Origin: Bacillota bacterium
GTDB taxonomy: Bacteria > Bacillota > Clostridia > Peptostreptococcales > Thermotaleaceae
Direction of reading: 5' to 3'
Length of the DNA stretch: 8,756 nucleotides
Assembly: GCA_023623095.1 (NCBI GenBank)
Contig: JAMNXX010000089.1
Coordinates: 1 to 8,756, forward strand
The notes under the pieces are model-generated. The model saw only the letters and a list, made by a program, of their open reading frames with translations. It ran no database searches and was not told the DNA's origin. Below, in pieces: positions 1-6,900 of the stretch (its first letter is position 1; the number at the start of each line of letters is the position of its first letter). The position numbers were made by a program, and so were the translations under genes.

Positions 1-1364
1 ATCTGACCCTGTCTTTCATTCTTAAATTATATTTTCTCAGCTTTCTTTTTACCGTGCTTTCCGAAATATCTAATAAAATACTCAATTCCTTTAGCGTTTT
101 TCCGCTTCCTATAGCAGCAGATATATAATTTTTTTCAAATTCTTCAACAGCTTCCTCAAGGCTATTAAAATTTTTCATTCGAACATGGTAAATAGGGATT
201 ACGGATTCTACATCTTCTAAATCTATCGTGCTTCTTAGTGGAACAACAACCAAACGTTCTATTGCATTTGATAATTCCCGAACATTTCCAGGCCAATGAT
301 AATTACATAAAGCATTAATCGCATCATGGCTTATATTTTTTTATACCCGTATTTTTCATTGTATTTTTTTAAAAAATATTGTATGAAATGAAATATATCA
401 TCTTTACGCTGGCGTAAAGGCGGCACCTTTATTGGAACACCGCTTAATCGGTAATATAAATCCTTTCTAAAAAGCTTCTTATCTACCATTTCTTTTAAGT
501 TCCTATTTGTCGCAGCGATGATTCGAATATCCACATGTTTTTCCTTTACATCTCCTACAGGCAAATACACTTGTTCTTCTAGTAGCCTTAATAGCTTCGC
601 CTGAAGTCCCAATGGCACTTCACCAATTTCATCCAGAAACAATGTTTTTCAACTAATCCTTTTTTTCCTCCTTTACTCGCTCCTGTAAATGCACCGCTTT
701 TATATCCAAACAACTCTGATTCCAATAAGGTCTCTGGTAAAGAACCACAATCGATTTTTACAAATGGCATATCCGATCGATTGCTGTGCCGATGGATCCA
801 TCTTGTAATAACATCCTTGCCTACTCCCGACTCCCCTTCTATTAGAATCGTCATGTCGGTAGGGGCTACCCTTTTGAGTATCGTCAACAATTTTTCCATG
901 ACTGCGCTGTTTATTATGAGTTTATCTTCCTCATTATTCCTGGCTTTCAAGCAGTCAAGTTCCCGTTTGTATTTTTCAGCTTTATTTTTGGCGATTTCAT
1001 AATCCCTTTTTAATTGAGCAAGTTCGGTGATATCTCGCTCATTTATAAATATCCATTGTATTTTGTCGTTTTTAAAAATCGGCACGCCGGTAATAATGAG
1101 CTGTTTTTCGCCTATTTTCTGCGTTATCGTTACTTCCTTTTTATCTTTCAAAACCCGCACCGTAACAGATTCTTCATAAATGCCTTCGTCCTTTAATTCT
1201 TTTGCATGTCTGCCTATGATATCCTCTTTTTTCACCCCTTCGAGCCTTTCACTGGCTGGATTCATATATACAATACGGCCTTTTCCATCGGCAATGATAA
1301 TGCCATCATAAGAAGTATCAAAAAATTTAAGCCAATCTGAATCAGACATTTTGGGAGTAATCAT
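1..1364 (-). pseudogene. sigma-54-dependent transcriptional activator (PAS-AAA+-HTH), frameshifted, open at left edge
   Basis: The reading starts at ATG 1364, with AGGAGG (1371-1376) six bases upstream. Residues about 10-115 form a PAS sensor domain, 115-145 look coiled-coil, and an AAA+ domain follows with Walker A GESGVGKD (177-184) and the sigma-54 contact loop GAFTGA (224-229). The frame is lost at about 641-650: after GLVEK the expected Ala-x-Gly-Gly before TLFLDEIGE is missing, consistent with a 13-base deletion. The second frame carries Walker B (LFLDE) and the arginine-finger region to about 345. It breaks again in an A7 run (336-342), where one added A restores a frame through WPGNVREL and a C-terminal Fis-type helix-turn-helix (roughly 30-110). 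No stop is seen before the window edge, but family architecture suggests only a few residues are missing. Family members use PAS signals to drive sigma-54 promoters; targets are unknown, and no -24/-12 promoter was noticed here. As read, no full-length protein can be made. The homopolymer break could be a sequencing error; the 13-base loss is less likely to be. Confidence 0.85.
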
Positions 1365-1443
1365 CCCTATCCTCCTTTTGTTTTTTCACATATCCTTAAT
1401 CTAGGTTTCACGCGTTCCCTTCCGTATAAATATATATTCTATA

Positions 1444-1487
1444 CAAAAAAACGAGAAACCTTTTGCATCAAAAGAATTCTCGTTTTT
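1444..1487 (-). terminator. intrinsic terminator downstream of glmM
   Basis: The hairpin spans 1451-1482. Outer arms ACGAGAA/TTCTCGT and inner arms CTTTTG/CAAAAG are separated by a 2x2 internal loop and close on a 3-base loop. On the minus strand a run of seven T follows (1445-1451), about 35 bases past the glmM stop. An A-run precedes the 5' arm, so the element could also terminate plus-strand transcription, but no plus-strand gene is nearby. It insulates the broken regulator from glmM transcription. Confidence 0.85.
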
Positions 1488-1518
1488 CTATATAGCTCTT
1501 TTTTCTTTCTGATTCGCG

Positions 1519-2868
1519 CTATGCTCCCAATCTTTCTTCAATCAACGCTGCCAATTCCTTTGCCAGAGACTGAATCTGTTCTAAATCTTTTCCTTCTAGC
1601 ATTACTCTCACCAGAGGCTCTGTCCCAGAAGGACGAATAAGCACTCTTCCCTCTCCAGCCATCATTTCTTCCAGCTTTTTAATCTCTGCAGCAATGACCT
1701 CATCATCAAGATAAGCCATCTTCTTTTGATTGGATACTTTTGCATTGATTAATACTTGAGGATAAGTCTTCATGGCTGAAGCCAGCTTGGATAAAGGCTG
1801 TTTTTTCTCCTTTATGACCTCTAATAATTGTAAAGCGGATAATAAGCCATCTCCTGTTGTGTTGTGTTCTAAAAAGATAATATGTCCGGATTGTTCCCCG
1901 CCTAAAACATACCCTTCTTCTCTCATCTTTTCTAAGACGTACCGATCGCCTACTTTTGTTTTAACAACACGACAGCCTTTCTTGTTTAAAGCTTTTTCCA
2001 ATCCCATATTGCTCATTACAGTTGCGACAACTGTATTTTTTGCGAGCTTTCCTTTTTCTTTCAACGCATTCCCGCAAATCATCATGATCTTATCGCCGTC
2101 AACGATTTCTCCTTTTTCATCTACCGCAATGACACGATCCGCATCCCCGTCAAAAGCCAATCCCACATCTGCTCCCCAATCGAGCACTAATTTTTGTATT
2201 TCCTTTGGATGGGTGGAACCACAGTTTACATTGATATTCAAGCCATCTGGTTTATGGTGGATCAATTTAATCTCCGCTCCCAATGCAGATAATAAAGAAG
2301 GTGCTGCTATGTAAGAAGCGCCCTCTGCACAATCCACAGCAATCTTCAACCCTCTCAGATCAACCGAAATGGTTCCCTTCAGAAAATTTATATATTGTTT
2401 AATCGCATCGTCAATTTCTATTTTTCTACCTATTTCGCTTCCTGTTGGGTATCGTTCGATGTCTTTGTTGCTTTCTATAAGCGCTTCAATCTCATCCTCT
2501 ATCTCATCAGGCAGCTTAAATCCATCTCCGCTAAAAAACTTGATGCCATTGTATTCTGCCGGATTATGTGAAGCCGAGATCATAATTCCTGCATCCGCAC
2601 CATAGTATCTGGTAAGATATGCTACTCCAGGTGTAGGCACAATCCCCACACATAAGGCATCCGACCCAATAGATAAAATTCCTGCAACTAAAGCGGATTC
2701 AAGCATATCTCCGGATATTCTTGTATCTCTTCCGATAACGATCTTTGCCTTTTTCTTCCCATTCGTCAGTATATAAGCTCCAGCCCTTCCCAAGCGGTAG
2801 GCCAACTGAGCTGTCAATTCTTTATTCGCAATCCCTCTGACCCCATCCGTTCCGAATAATTTTCCCAT
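1519..2868 (-). CDS. glmM: phosphoglucosamine mutase GlmM
   Basis: Converts glucosamine-6-phosphate to glucosamine-1-phosphate in the cytoplasm, the step that commits hexosamine to UDP-GlcNAc and hence peptidoglycan. The 449-residue product has the family's normal length and all four active-site elements: the phosphoserine loop SASHNP with catalytic Ser100, the metal loop DGDADR (240-245), the sugar-binding loop GGEQSGH (323-329) and the phosphate-binding loop RPSGTEP (412-418). The N-terminus FGTDGVRG is typical of GlmM rather than other phosphohexomutases. The start at 2868 has AGGAG eight bases upstream. GlmM is known to bind and inhibit CdaA in several Firmicutes and is often cotranscribed with cdaA-cdaR. 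Here it has its own promoter (2968-2996) and terminator and is separated from cdaR by a five-gene operon. No defects seen. Confidence 0.97.
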   Translation of the reverse strand: MGKLFGTDGVRGIANKELTAQLAYRLGRAGAYILTNGKKKAKIVIGRDTRISGDMLESALVAGILSIGSDALCVGIVPTPGVAYLTRYYGADAGIMISASHNPAEYNGIKFFSGDGFKLPDEIEDEIEALIESNKDIERYPTGSEIGRKIEIDDAIKQYINFLKGTISVDLRGLKIAVDCAEGASYIAAPSLLSALGAEIKLIHHKPDGLNINVNCGSTHPKEIQKLVLDWGADVGLAFDGDADRVIAVDEKGEIVDGDKIMMICGNALKEKGKLAKNTVVATVMSNMGLEKALNKKGCRVVKTKVGDRYVLEKMREEGYVLGGEQSGHIIFLEHNTTGDGLLSALQLLEVIKEKKQPLSKLASAMKTYPQVLINAKVSNQKKMAYLDDEVIAAEIKKLEEMMAGEGRVLIRPSGTEPLVRVMLEGKDLEQIQSLAKELAALIEERLGA

Positions 2869-2967
2869 TTATGAAACTCCTCTCATCATAATCTTCCAGC
2901 TTGCTCACAATATTCTGCTTTGAATTAGGACGTTTCTTTTTTCGCTCTAATTGATTAAATCTTTATT

Positions 2968-2996
2968 ATTTTATCATATTCCGGGTTTGCGTTCAA
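2968..2996 (-). promoter_or_regulatory. glmM: sigma-A-type promoter of glmM
   Basis: On the minus strand, TTGAAC (2991-2996) and TAAAAT (2968-2973) are separated by exactly 17 bases, and a TG one base before the -10 makes an extended -10. The start site would fall near 2961, giving an untranslated leader of about 90 bases. A second TATAAT-like hexamer at 3058-3063 lacks a good -35 and is a weaker candidate. The rest of the gap between glmM and the upstream terminator (2869-3118) shows no ORF or RNA structure that I can support. Confidence 0.7.
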
Positions 2997-3118
2997 TTTG
3001 TCCAAAAATACATTTATGGCAATCTAAATAGCGGACGATGTAAGCTTTCTACCTATTATTATATGCACCAAGTTGAAATATGTGATTAAAATCCATACAA
3101 TGAGTAATTTTTCCCAAC

Positions 3119-3148
3119 AAAAAACCGTTGAATTTTTTCAACGGTTTT
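3119..3148 (-). terminator. intrinsic terminator ending the oxidoreductase operon
   Basis: Perfect 12-bp inverted repeat (3121-3132 with 3137-3148; arms AAAACCGTTGAA/TTCAACGGTTTT) around a 4-base loop, followed by a T-rich tail on the minus strand. It begins 5 bases after the stop of the gamma-subunit gene and separates this operon from the glmM promoter. Confidence 0.9.
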
Positions 3149-3153
3149 CATTT

Positions 3154-3696
3154 TTATTGTTCTCGCACTACAGCCGCTCCTTTTTCTAATGCTTCCTGAT
3201 TAAGGGGGATCAGATGTTCTTTGGTTGGCCCAAACACTTTCCTTAATGCGGAAAGGATTGAATCGAAGGCTACAATTTTTGTTAATTCAATAAAAGCACC
3301 CAATATGATCATATTTGCTGCTTTTTCGTTTCCTAATTCTTTAGCTATTTCATTCGCAGGAATATAATAAGCCTTTACATCCTCTCTGGAAGGTTTCTGA
3401 TTCACCAACGAGCTATTGATCAATAGCAAACCATCCTTCTGGAGCATATTTTCGAACTTCACAAGAGATGGAAGGTTCATCGCTACAACACAAGTAGCTT
3501 CGTGAATGATAGGAGAAGCAACGGGCTCTTCAGAAAGAATCACATGACAGTTTGCAGTTCCTCCCCTCATTTCAGGACCATATGACGGTAACCATGTAAC
3601 ATGTTTCCCTTCGATCATCCCTGCATAAGTGAGCAGCTGTCCCATAGACATCACTCCTTGTCCTCCAAATCCAGCACAAACAATCCTCTCTATCAT
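3154..3696 (-). CDS. 2-oxoacid:ferredoxin oxidoreductase, gamma subunit
   Basis: The 180-residue protein matches the gamma domain of pyruvate/ketoisovalerate/2-oxoglutarate ferredoxin oxidoreductases. The N-terminal glycine-rich motif GFGGQGV lies at residues 9-15, followed by the typical PSYGPEMRGG segment (about 38-47). In this family the gamma subunit contributes to coenzyme A binding and complex assembly. It has no cysteine cluster, as expected. The start at 3696 is preceded by GGGAGGTGA, which forms the last codons and stop of the beta gene, leaving a 6-base gap, so translation is probably coupled. It is the last gene before the terminator at 3119-3148. Length and motifs are complete. 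Assignment to the family is firm; substrate (branched-chain, 2-oxoglutarate or other) cannot be fixed from this subunit. Confidence 0.93.
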   Translation of the reverse strand: MIERIVCAGFGGQGVMSMGQLLTYAGMIEGKHVTWLPSYGPEMRGGTANCHVILSEEPVASPIIHEATCVVAMNLPSLVKFENMLQKDGLLLINSSLVNQKPSREDVKAYYIPANEIAKELGNEKAANMIILGAFIELTKIVAFDSILSALRKVFGPTKEHLIPLNQEALEKGAAVVREQ

Positions 3697-3702
3697 CCTA
3701 TT

Positions 3703-4443
3703 TCACCTCCCCGGTGTTCGAAAATTTCCTAACGGATAATAAGGAATCATATTTTCTTCCAACCATTTTAGAGCTTCTATCGGTGTAAGCCCCCAATTTG
3801 TAGAACAAGTAGAGAGCACTTCCACGATACTGAATCCTTCTCCTTTTATTTGCGTTTCGAAAGCTTTTCGAATTGCATTCTTTGCTTTCCGGATATTTGC
3901 AGGGGTATTCACGGCTACCCTTTCAACAAATGCAGCTCCCTGTATCGTAGCAAGCATTTCCGCAATACGCAGTGGGTATCCTGCATGCGCTACTTCTCTT
4001 CCATATGGGGCCGTTGTCGCCTTTTGCCCAATTAATGTCGTAGGAGCCATCTGTCCGCCTGTCATTCCATAGATTGTATTATTTACAAATATCGTTGTAA
4101 TTTTCTCTCCCCTATGGGCTGCATGGACAATTTCCGCAGTACCGATAGAAGCCAAATCTCCGTCTCCCTGATACGTAAACACGATATTGTCCGGATGAAC
4201 TCGTTTAATTCCTGTTGCAACCGCAGGCGCACGCCCATGGGCAGCTTGATACATATCACAGTTAAAATATTCGTATGCCAATACACCGCAGCCTACCGGC
4301 GCAACACCGATGGCTTTTCCTAAAACATCGAGTTCTTCCAATGTTTCCGCCACAATTCTATGAATGATCCCGTGTGTACATCCCGGGCAATAATGAAACA
4401 GTGCATCTGTTAATCCTTCTGTTTTTCGAAAGATCGTTTCCAT
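3703..4443 (-). CDS. 2-oxoacid:ferredoxin oxidoreductase, beta (thiamine pyrophosphate) subunit
   Basis: The 246-residue TPP-binding catalytic subunit. CPGC (19-22) and GCG (Cys52) near the N-terminus plus Cys213 (STCSTNWG) give four cysteines placed like the proximal [4Fe-4S] ligands of the family. GDGD (93-96) followed by NN (121-122) is the Mg-TPP motif. The enzyme decarboxylates a 2-oxoacid and passes electrons to ferredoxin while forming acyl-CoA. The frame is open 96 bases further upstream to an ATG at 4539, but that extension lies inside the alpha gene and has no family similarity. The chosen ATG at 4443 overlaps the alpha stop (TAATG) and has GGGGG about eight bases upstream. The one-base overlap implies translational coupling and equal subunit dosage. 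Confidence 0.93.
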   Translation of the reverse strand: METIFRKTEGLTDALFHYCPGCTHGIIHRIVAETLEELDVLGKAIGVAPVGCGVLAYEYFNCDMYQAAHGRAPAVATGIKRVHPDNIVFTYQGDGDLASIGTAEIVHAAHRGEKITTIFVNNTIYGMTGGQMAPTTLIGQKATTAPYGREVAHAGYPLRIAEMLATIQGAAFVERVAVNTPANIRKAKNAIRKAFETQIKGEGFSIVEVLSTCSTNWGLTPIEALKWLEENMIPYYPLGNFRTPGR

Positions 4444-5504
4444 TATCTCTGCCCCCTTAGAATTTCCTTGACTTTTTCGATGATTGCATCTGGGGTTGGT
4501 ACCATCCCTCCGCTCCGACCATAAAAATAAACCGGCCATCTCCCATTTGCTGCAATCTTTATATCATCAATCATCTGCCCTGTGCTCATTTCTACAGACA
4601 ATAAAGCTTTGATGGTTTCGGGAATTTCATCAAATGCTTTTTCAGGATAAGGCCATAATGTAATAGGCCGCAGCAGACCAACACGGATCCCTTCCTTGCT
4701 TAATATGCTGATCACATTTTTGACTACCCTAGATGTGGTGCCGTATGCAACAATCACGATTTCTGCCTGTTCAAGGTTGTACATTTCATATCGTACTTCA
4801 TTTTGTACCATTCGATCATATTTTTCTTTTAATCTCCAATTGTGTTTTTCCAATTGTTCCGGATCCAAGTACAGAGAATTGATAATATTTGGTTTCCTTT
4901 TCCCTTTGGTTCCATCCGTCGCCCAATCCTTTGGAGGCAGTTCTCTTTTTGGAATCTCTTTGAATTCGACAGGCTCCATCATCTGTCCAATCATACCATC
5001 TCCGGATATAATGACGGGATTTCTATAGTAATCGGCTACCTCGAAAGCCTCCATAACCAGGTCGACTGATTCCTGAAGGGTCGCCGGTGCATATACCAAC
5101 GTGCGATAATCCCCATGTCCGCCCCCGCGGGTATTCTGAAAGTAATCCCCCTGTGATGGTTGAATTCCTCCTAATCCGGGACCCCCTCTGGAAATATTTA
5201 CAATGACACAGGGAAGCTCTGCACCTGCGATATAACTGATTCCTTCTTGTTTTAACGCAATTCCGGGAGATGAAGAAGAAGTCATCACTCTTGCTCCGGA
5301 ACCTGCTGCTCCATATACCATATTAATTGCAGCAAGTTCACTTTCCGCTTGCACAAAACAGCCCCCCACTTTCTGAAGCTCCCTTGCCATATATTCCGGT
5401 ATTTCATTTTGCGGTGTGATTGGATATCCAAAAAAATACCTGCACCCCCCTTTGATAGCAGCAGCAGCAATTGCTTCATTTCCCTTCATCAAGATCTTCG
5501 CCAT
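4443..5504 (-). CDS. vorB: 2-oxoacid:ferredoxin oxidoreductase, alpha subunit (VorB-like)
   Basis: 353 residues, the usual length of VorB-type alpha subunits. The N-terminal pyrimidine-binding-domain signature GYPITPQNE is at 26-34, TSSSSPG at 75-81, and the glycine-rich RGGPGLGGIQPSQGD at 106-120. The C-terminal third (about 250-353) is the domain II fold of the family, ending in a PTPD-containing helix. With the beta, gamma and ferredoxin subunits encoded next to it, it forms a four-subunit complex. Overall sequence feel is closest to 3-methyl-2-oxobutanoate (2-ketoisovalerate) oxidoreductase VorB of Clostridia, which oxidises keto acids from valine, leucine and isoleucine, but 2-oxoglutarate (KorA) is not excluded. 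The start at 5504 has AAGGAGG seven bases upstream, with a 12-base gap from the ferredoxin stop. The C-terminus overlaps the beta start as TAATG. Confidence 0.9.
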   Translation of the reverse strand: MAKILMKGNEAIAAAAIKGGCRYFFGYPITPQNEIPEYMARELQKVGGCFVQAESELAAINMVYGAAGSGARVMTSSSSPGIALKQEGISYIAGAELPCVIVNISRGGPGLGGIQPSQGDYFQNTRGGGHGDYRTLVYAPATLQESVDLVMEAFEVADYYRNPVIISGDGMIGQMMEPVEFKEIPKRELPPKDWATDGTKGKRKPNIINSLYLDPEQLEKHNWRLKEKYDRMVQNEVRYEMYNLEQAEIVIVAYGTTSRVVKNVISILSKEGIRVGLLRPITLWPYPEKAFDEIPETIKALLSVEMSTGQMIDDIKIAANGRWPVYFYGRSGGMVPTPDAIIEKVKEILRGQR

Positions 5505-5516
5505 TTCATCCCCTCC

Positions 5517-5747
5517 TTATTTTCCCATTTCCCTCTCTACAGTAATGACAATATCAGGGCAAATCATAGCGCAATTTGCGCATCCGATACATTTGTCCAT
5601 CTCTTTGACTGTTGCAGGATGGTATCCTTTTGCATTGATCCTATTTTTATCGATGATAATAATTTTTGTAGGACAAAATATTGTGCACAATTCACATCCT
5701 TTACACCGTTCTTCTTGAAAAGATACCCTTCCTTTTACTTTTGCCAT
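5517..5747 (-). CDS. 2x[4Fe-4S] ferredoxin-type delta subunit of the oxidoreductase
   Basis: A 76-residue protein with two classical cluster motifs, CKGCELC...CP in the N-terminal half and CIGCANC...CP in the C-terminal half, joined by a linker containing GYHP. This matches the small delta/ferredoxin subunit (VorD/KorD type) that carries electrons from the TPP centre to external ferredoxin. An upstream in-frame ATG at 5777 would add ten charged residues and overlap the P-loop gene by 11 bases. The ATG at 5747 is preferred because GGAGGAAG sits five bases before it, inside the would-be extension, and the family normally begins close to this point. It lies 19 bases after the P-loop stop and 12 bases before vorB. 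Confidence 0.92.
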   Translation of the reverse strand: MAKVKGRVSFQEERCKGCELCTIFCPTKIIIIDKNRINAKGYHPATVKEMDKCIGCANCAMICPDIVITVEREMGK

Positions 5748-5749
5748 CG

Positions 5750-5757
5750 CTTCCTCC
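5750..5757 (-). promoter_or_regulatory. ribosome binding site that sets the ferredoxin-subunit start
   Basis: GGAGGAAG on the minus strand, within a longer AAGGAGGAGGAAG purine tract, ends two bases before ATG 5747. It would lie inside the coding sequence if the upstream ATG at 5777 were used. I see no comparable purine tract at the usual distance before 5777. This decides the shorter protein. Confidence 0.75.
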
Positions 5758-5766
5758 TCCTTCTTG

Positions 5767-6447
5767 CTAATTTCCATCCATCCAGTCTTCCCTCATATAT
5801 AGATGGATTGGGAATATTTCTCCATCCAGCTGTTGAGGCAGTTTTTCTGCAACTTCCGCAAGTACACTAACGTATTTGATTGGAATATGGAGTTTTTCTG
5901 AGATCTGTCGAATTAATCTTTGCCCTTTTAGTACATCTTGCGGTGTTGTTTCCCGCAGAAGATGGGTATTGTTGATCAGTCCTGTTATGGATATCCTTGA
6001 TACATTTTGGATTGCTTGAATATGTTTAATTGCACCATATACATCCTGGGTTTCAGGCCTGTTTGCATTTACAACACAAAACATATCATAGTTCTCTTTT
6101 TGAAAATAGGAATGATATCTCCCCAATGTTCTCGCTCCCACATCATCTCCGCCCACATCAAAGATCGCTTCATAGGATTTGTCTTGCAGTGGAAGAAACA
6201 CCGAAGAAGATATTGCCGGCACATCAGTGCCCCCTCCCTCAAGACTGCTTCCTATCACTTTGATTCCCAGTCTTTCTAACATATCTTTTTTTTCTCTGCT
6301 TCGGAAATAAGGATTGACAATATCTAAATCTACTAATACAACCTTCTTTTTTTCTTTCGCAAGTTTGATCGCATAATTCACTGCAAACTCGGTTTTCCCG
6401 CTGCCGTAATGCCCAGTGATGATTCGAATCCTTTTATCCTGTTTCAT
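5767..6447 (-). CDS. P-loop NTPase of unknown function, first gene of the oxidoreductase operon
   Basis: 226 residues. Walker A GHYGSGKTE is at 12-20 (Lys18, Thr19), VDLDIVNPYFRSRE follows at 39-52 in the position of the second conserved Asp motif of SIMIBI-class (MinD/ParA/CooC-like) proteins, and FDVGGDDVG at 96-104 resembles Walker B/switch II. NANRPET (127-133) could form part of the nucleotide-base pocket. It lacks the deviant KGG Walker A of MinD/ParA proper and has no cysteines suited to a shared metal site. The start at 6447 has AAAGGTGA six bases upstream. It is the first gene after the T-box terminator and sits 19 bases before the ferredoxin subunit, so it is cotranscribed with the enzyme. 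A maturation, cofactor-loading or regulatory role is possible by analogy with CooC/ApbC-like proteins, but nothing in the sequence proves it. Confidence 0.85.
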   Translation of the reverse strand: MKQDKRIRIITGHYGSGKTEFAVNYAIKLAKEKKKVVLVDLDIVNPYFRSREKKDMLERLGIKVIGSSLEGGGTDVPAISSSVFLPLQDKSYEAIFDVGGDDVGARTLGRYHSYFQKENYDMFCVVNANRPETQDVYGAIKHIQAIQNVSRISITGLINNTHLLRETTPQDVLKGQRLIRQISEKLHIPIKYVSVLAEVAEKLPQQLDGEIFPIHLYMREDWMDGN

Positions 6448-6584
6448 TTTTCATCACCTTTCCCGAATCTATCAAAACGCTATCTTTTTTAATCCTTTTG
6501 GCTCAATAAAACATAAGTCTATATTTTTAAATGTTTAAAATGGATTTTATATTTTGACTATTTCGTCTATTTTGCTGAAATAAT

Positions 6585-6630
6585 AAAAACACATTCTCCC
6601 AAAAAACCTCCCAAAAAGGGACGAATGTGT
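6585..6630 (-). terminator. T-box regulated intrinsic terminator
   Basis: On the minus strand ACACATTC, a bulged G, then TCCC (6618-6630) pairs with GGGAGAATGTGT (6589-6600). The loop is T-rich and a run of five T follows (6585-6589). Formation is mutually exclusive with the antiterminator because both use the TTCGTCCC segment. It lies about 140 bases upstream of the P-loop gene and would stop transcription when the cognate tRNA is charged. Confidence 0.85.
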
Positions 6631-6780
6631 TCTTCGCGGTACTACCTAAGGGATCTGTTTTTATCTCTTGATAAAAACAGATCCCCTCTTTTCCTGGTAA
6701 CGCTGAGATTGCGGCTCAGCTTCCTTCGAAAGCTGCTTGCTTTCATCATAACTTTTTTCATAGTAGCTAATTTATTGATA

Positions 6781-6809
6781 ATTATACAGACGGAATAAAA
6801 ATGATACAA
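6781..6809 (-). promoter_or_regulatory. candidate promoter inside the T-box leader
   Basis: TTGTAT (6804-6809) and a consensus TATAAT (6781-6786) are separated by exactly 17 bases on the minus strand. The predicted start near 6774 would leave Stems II, IIA/B, III and the terminator but remove the region where Stem I should lie. It may therefore be a chance match within the leader, or evidence that the true leader is short. No better promoter was found between here and the cdaR stop. Confidence 0.4.
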
Positions 6810-6900
6810 ACAGCTTAAATCCTATTTACACAGCTTCATCTAAAGCAAACATCATTCTTCTCTATTTTTTTCAATCTTGCTCTGTTTTTTAAAGTTATTC

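Larger units (their letters stand above)
6585..6865 (-). ncRNA. T-box leader (tRNA-sensing attenuator) of the oxidoreductase operon, atypical
   Basis: On the minus strand, 5' to 3', the 3' half of a T-box is laid out in order. Hairpin GAAAGC/GCTTTC (6728-6744) fits Stem II. Hairpin GCTGAG/CTCAGC followed by GTTACC (6696-6720) fits Stem IIA/B. A perfect 16-bp hairpin with a 4-base loop (6650-6685) is Stem III. The T-box AGGTAGTACCGCG (6635-6647) precedes CGTCCCT and the terminator. Antiterminator helix GCGAA/UUCGU can form around the T-box. The 5' half is less clear: AGAGAAG at 6857-6863, about 115 bases before Stem II, resembles a Stem I 5' base, but I could not fold a convincing Stem I or assign the specifier codon. 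AUC followed by A occurs twice (6802-6805 and 6776-6779), which would read isoleucine, but this is only suggestive. The left boundary is firm, the right one approximate. Sequence 6448-6584, between terminator and first gene, holds only the ribosome site. Confidence 0.8.

Noticed and set aside
331..1364. Programmed ribosomal frameshifting in the sigma-54 activator
   Set aside because: The first break removes conserved residues rather than only changing frame, and two separate breaks are needed; decay or sequence error fits better.
1772..2314. 180-codon plus-strand open frame inside glmM
   Set aside because: Antisense to the catalytic core of glmM, Ser/Pro/Phe-rich translation typical of a reverse-frame shadow.
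4444..4539. Upstream 32-residue extension of the beta subunit
   Set aside because: It lies fully inside vorB, lacks a ribosome site and family similarity; ATG 4443 with TAATG coupling is better.
5349..5870. 173-codon plus-strand open frame over vorB and the ferredoxin gene
   Set aside because: It is antisense to well-supported genes, lacks a ribosome site, and its translation is low-complexity without any family resemblance; a shadow frame.
6691..6745. Riboswitch class other than T-box
   Set aside because: The hairpins are directly followed by the long Stem III, a T-box motif and CGTCCC terminator in canonical order, so the T-box reading explains them without another aptamer.
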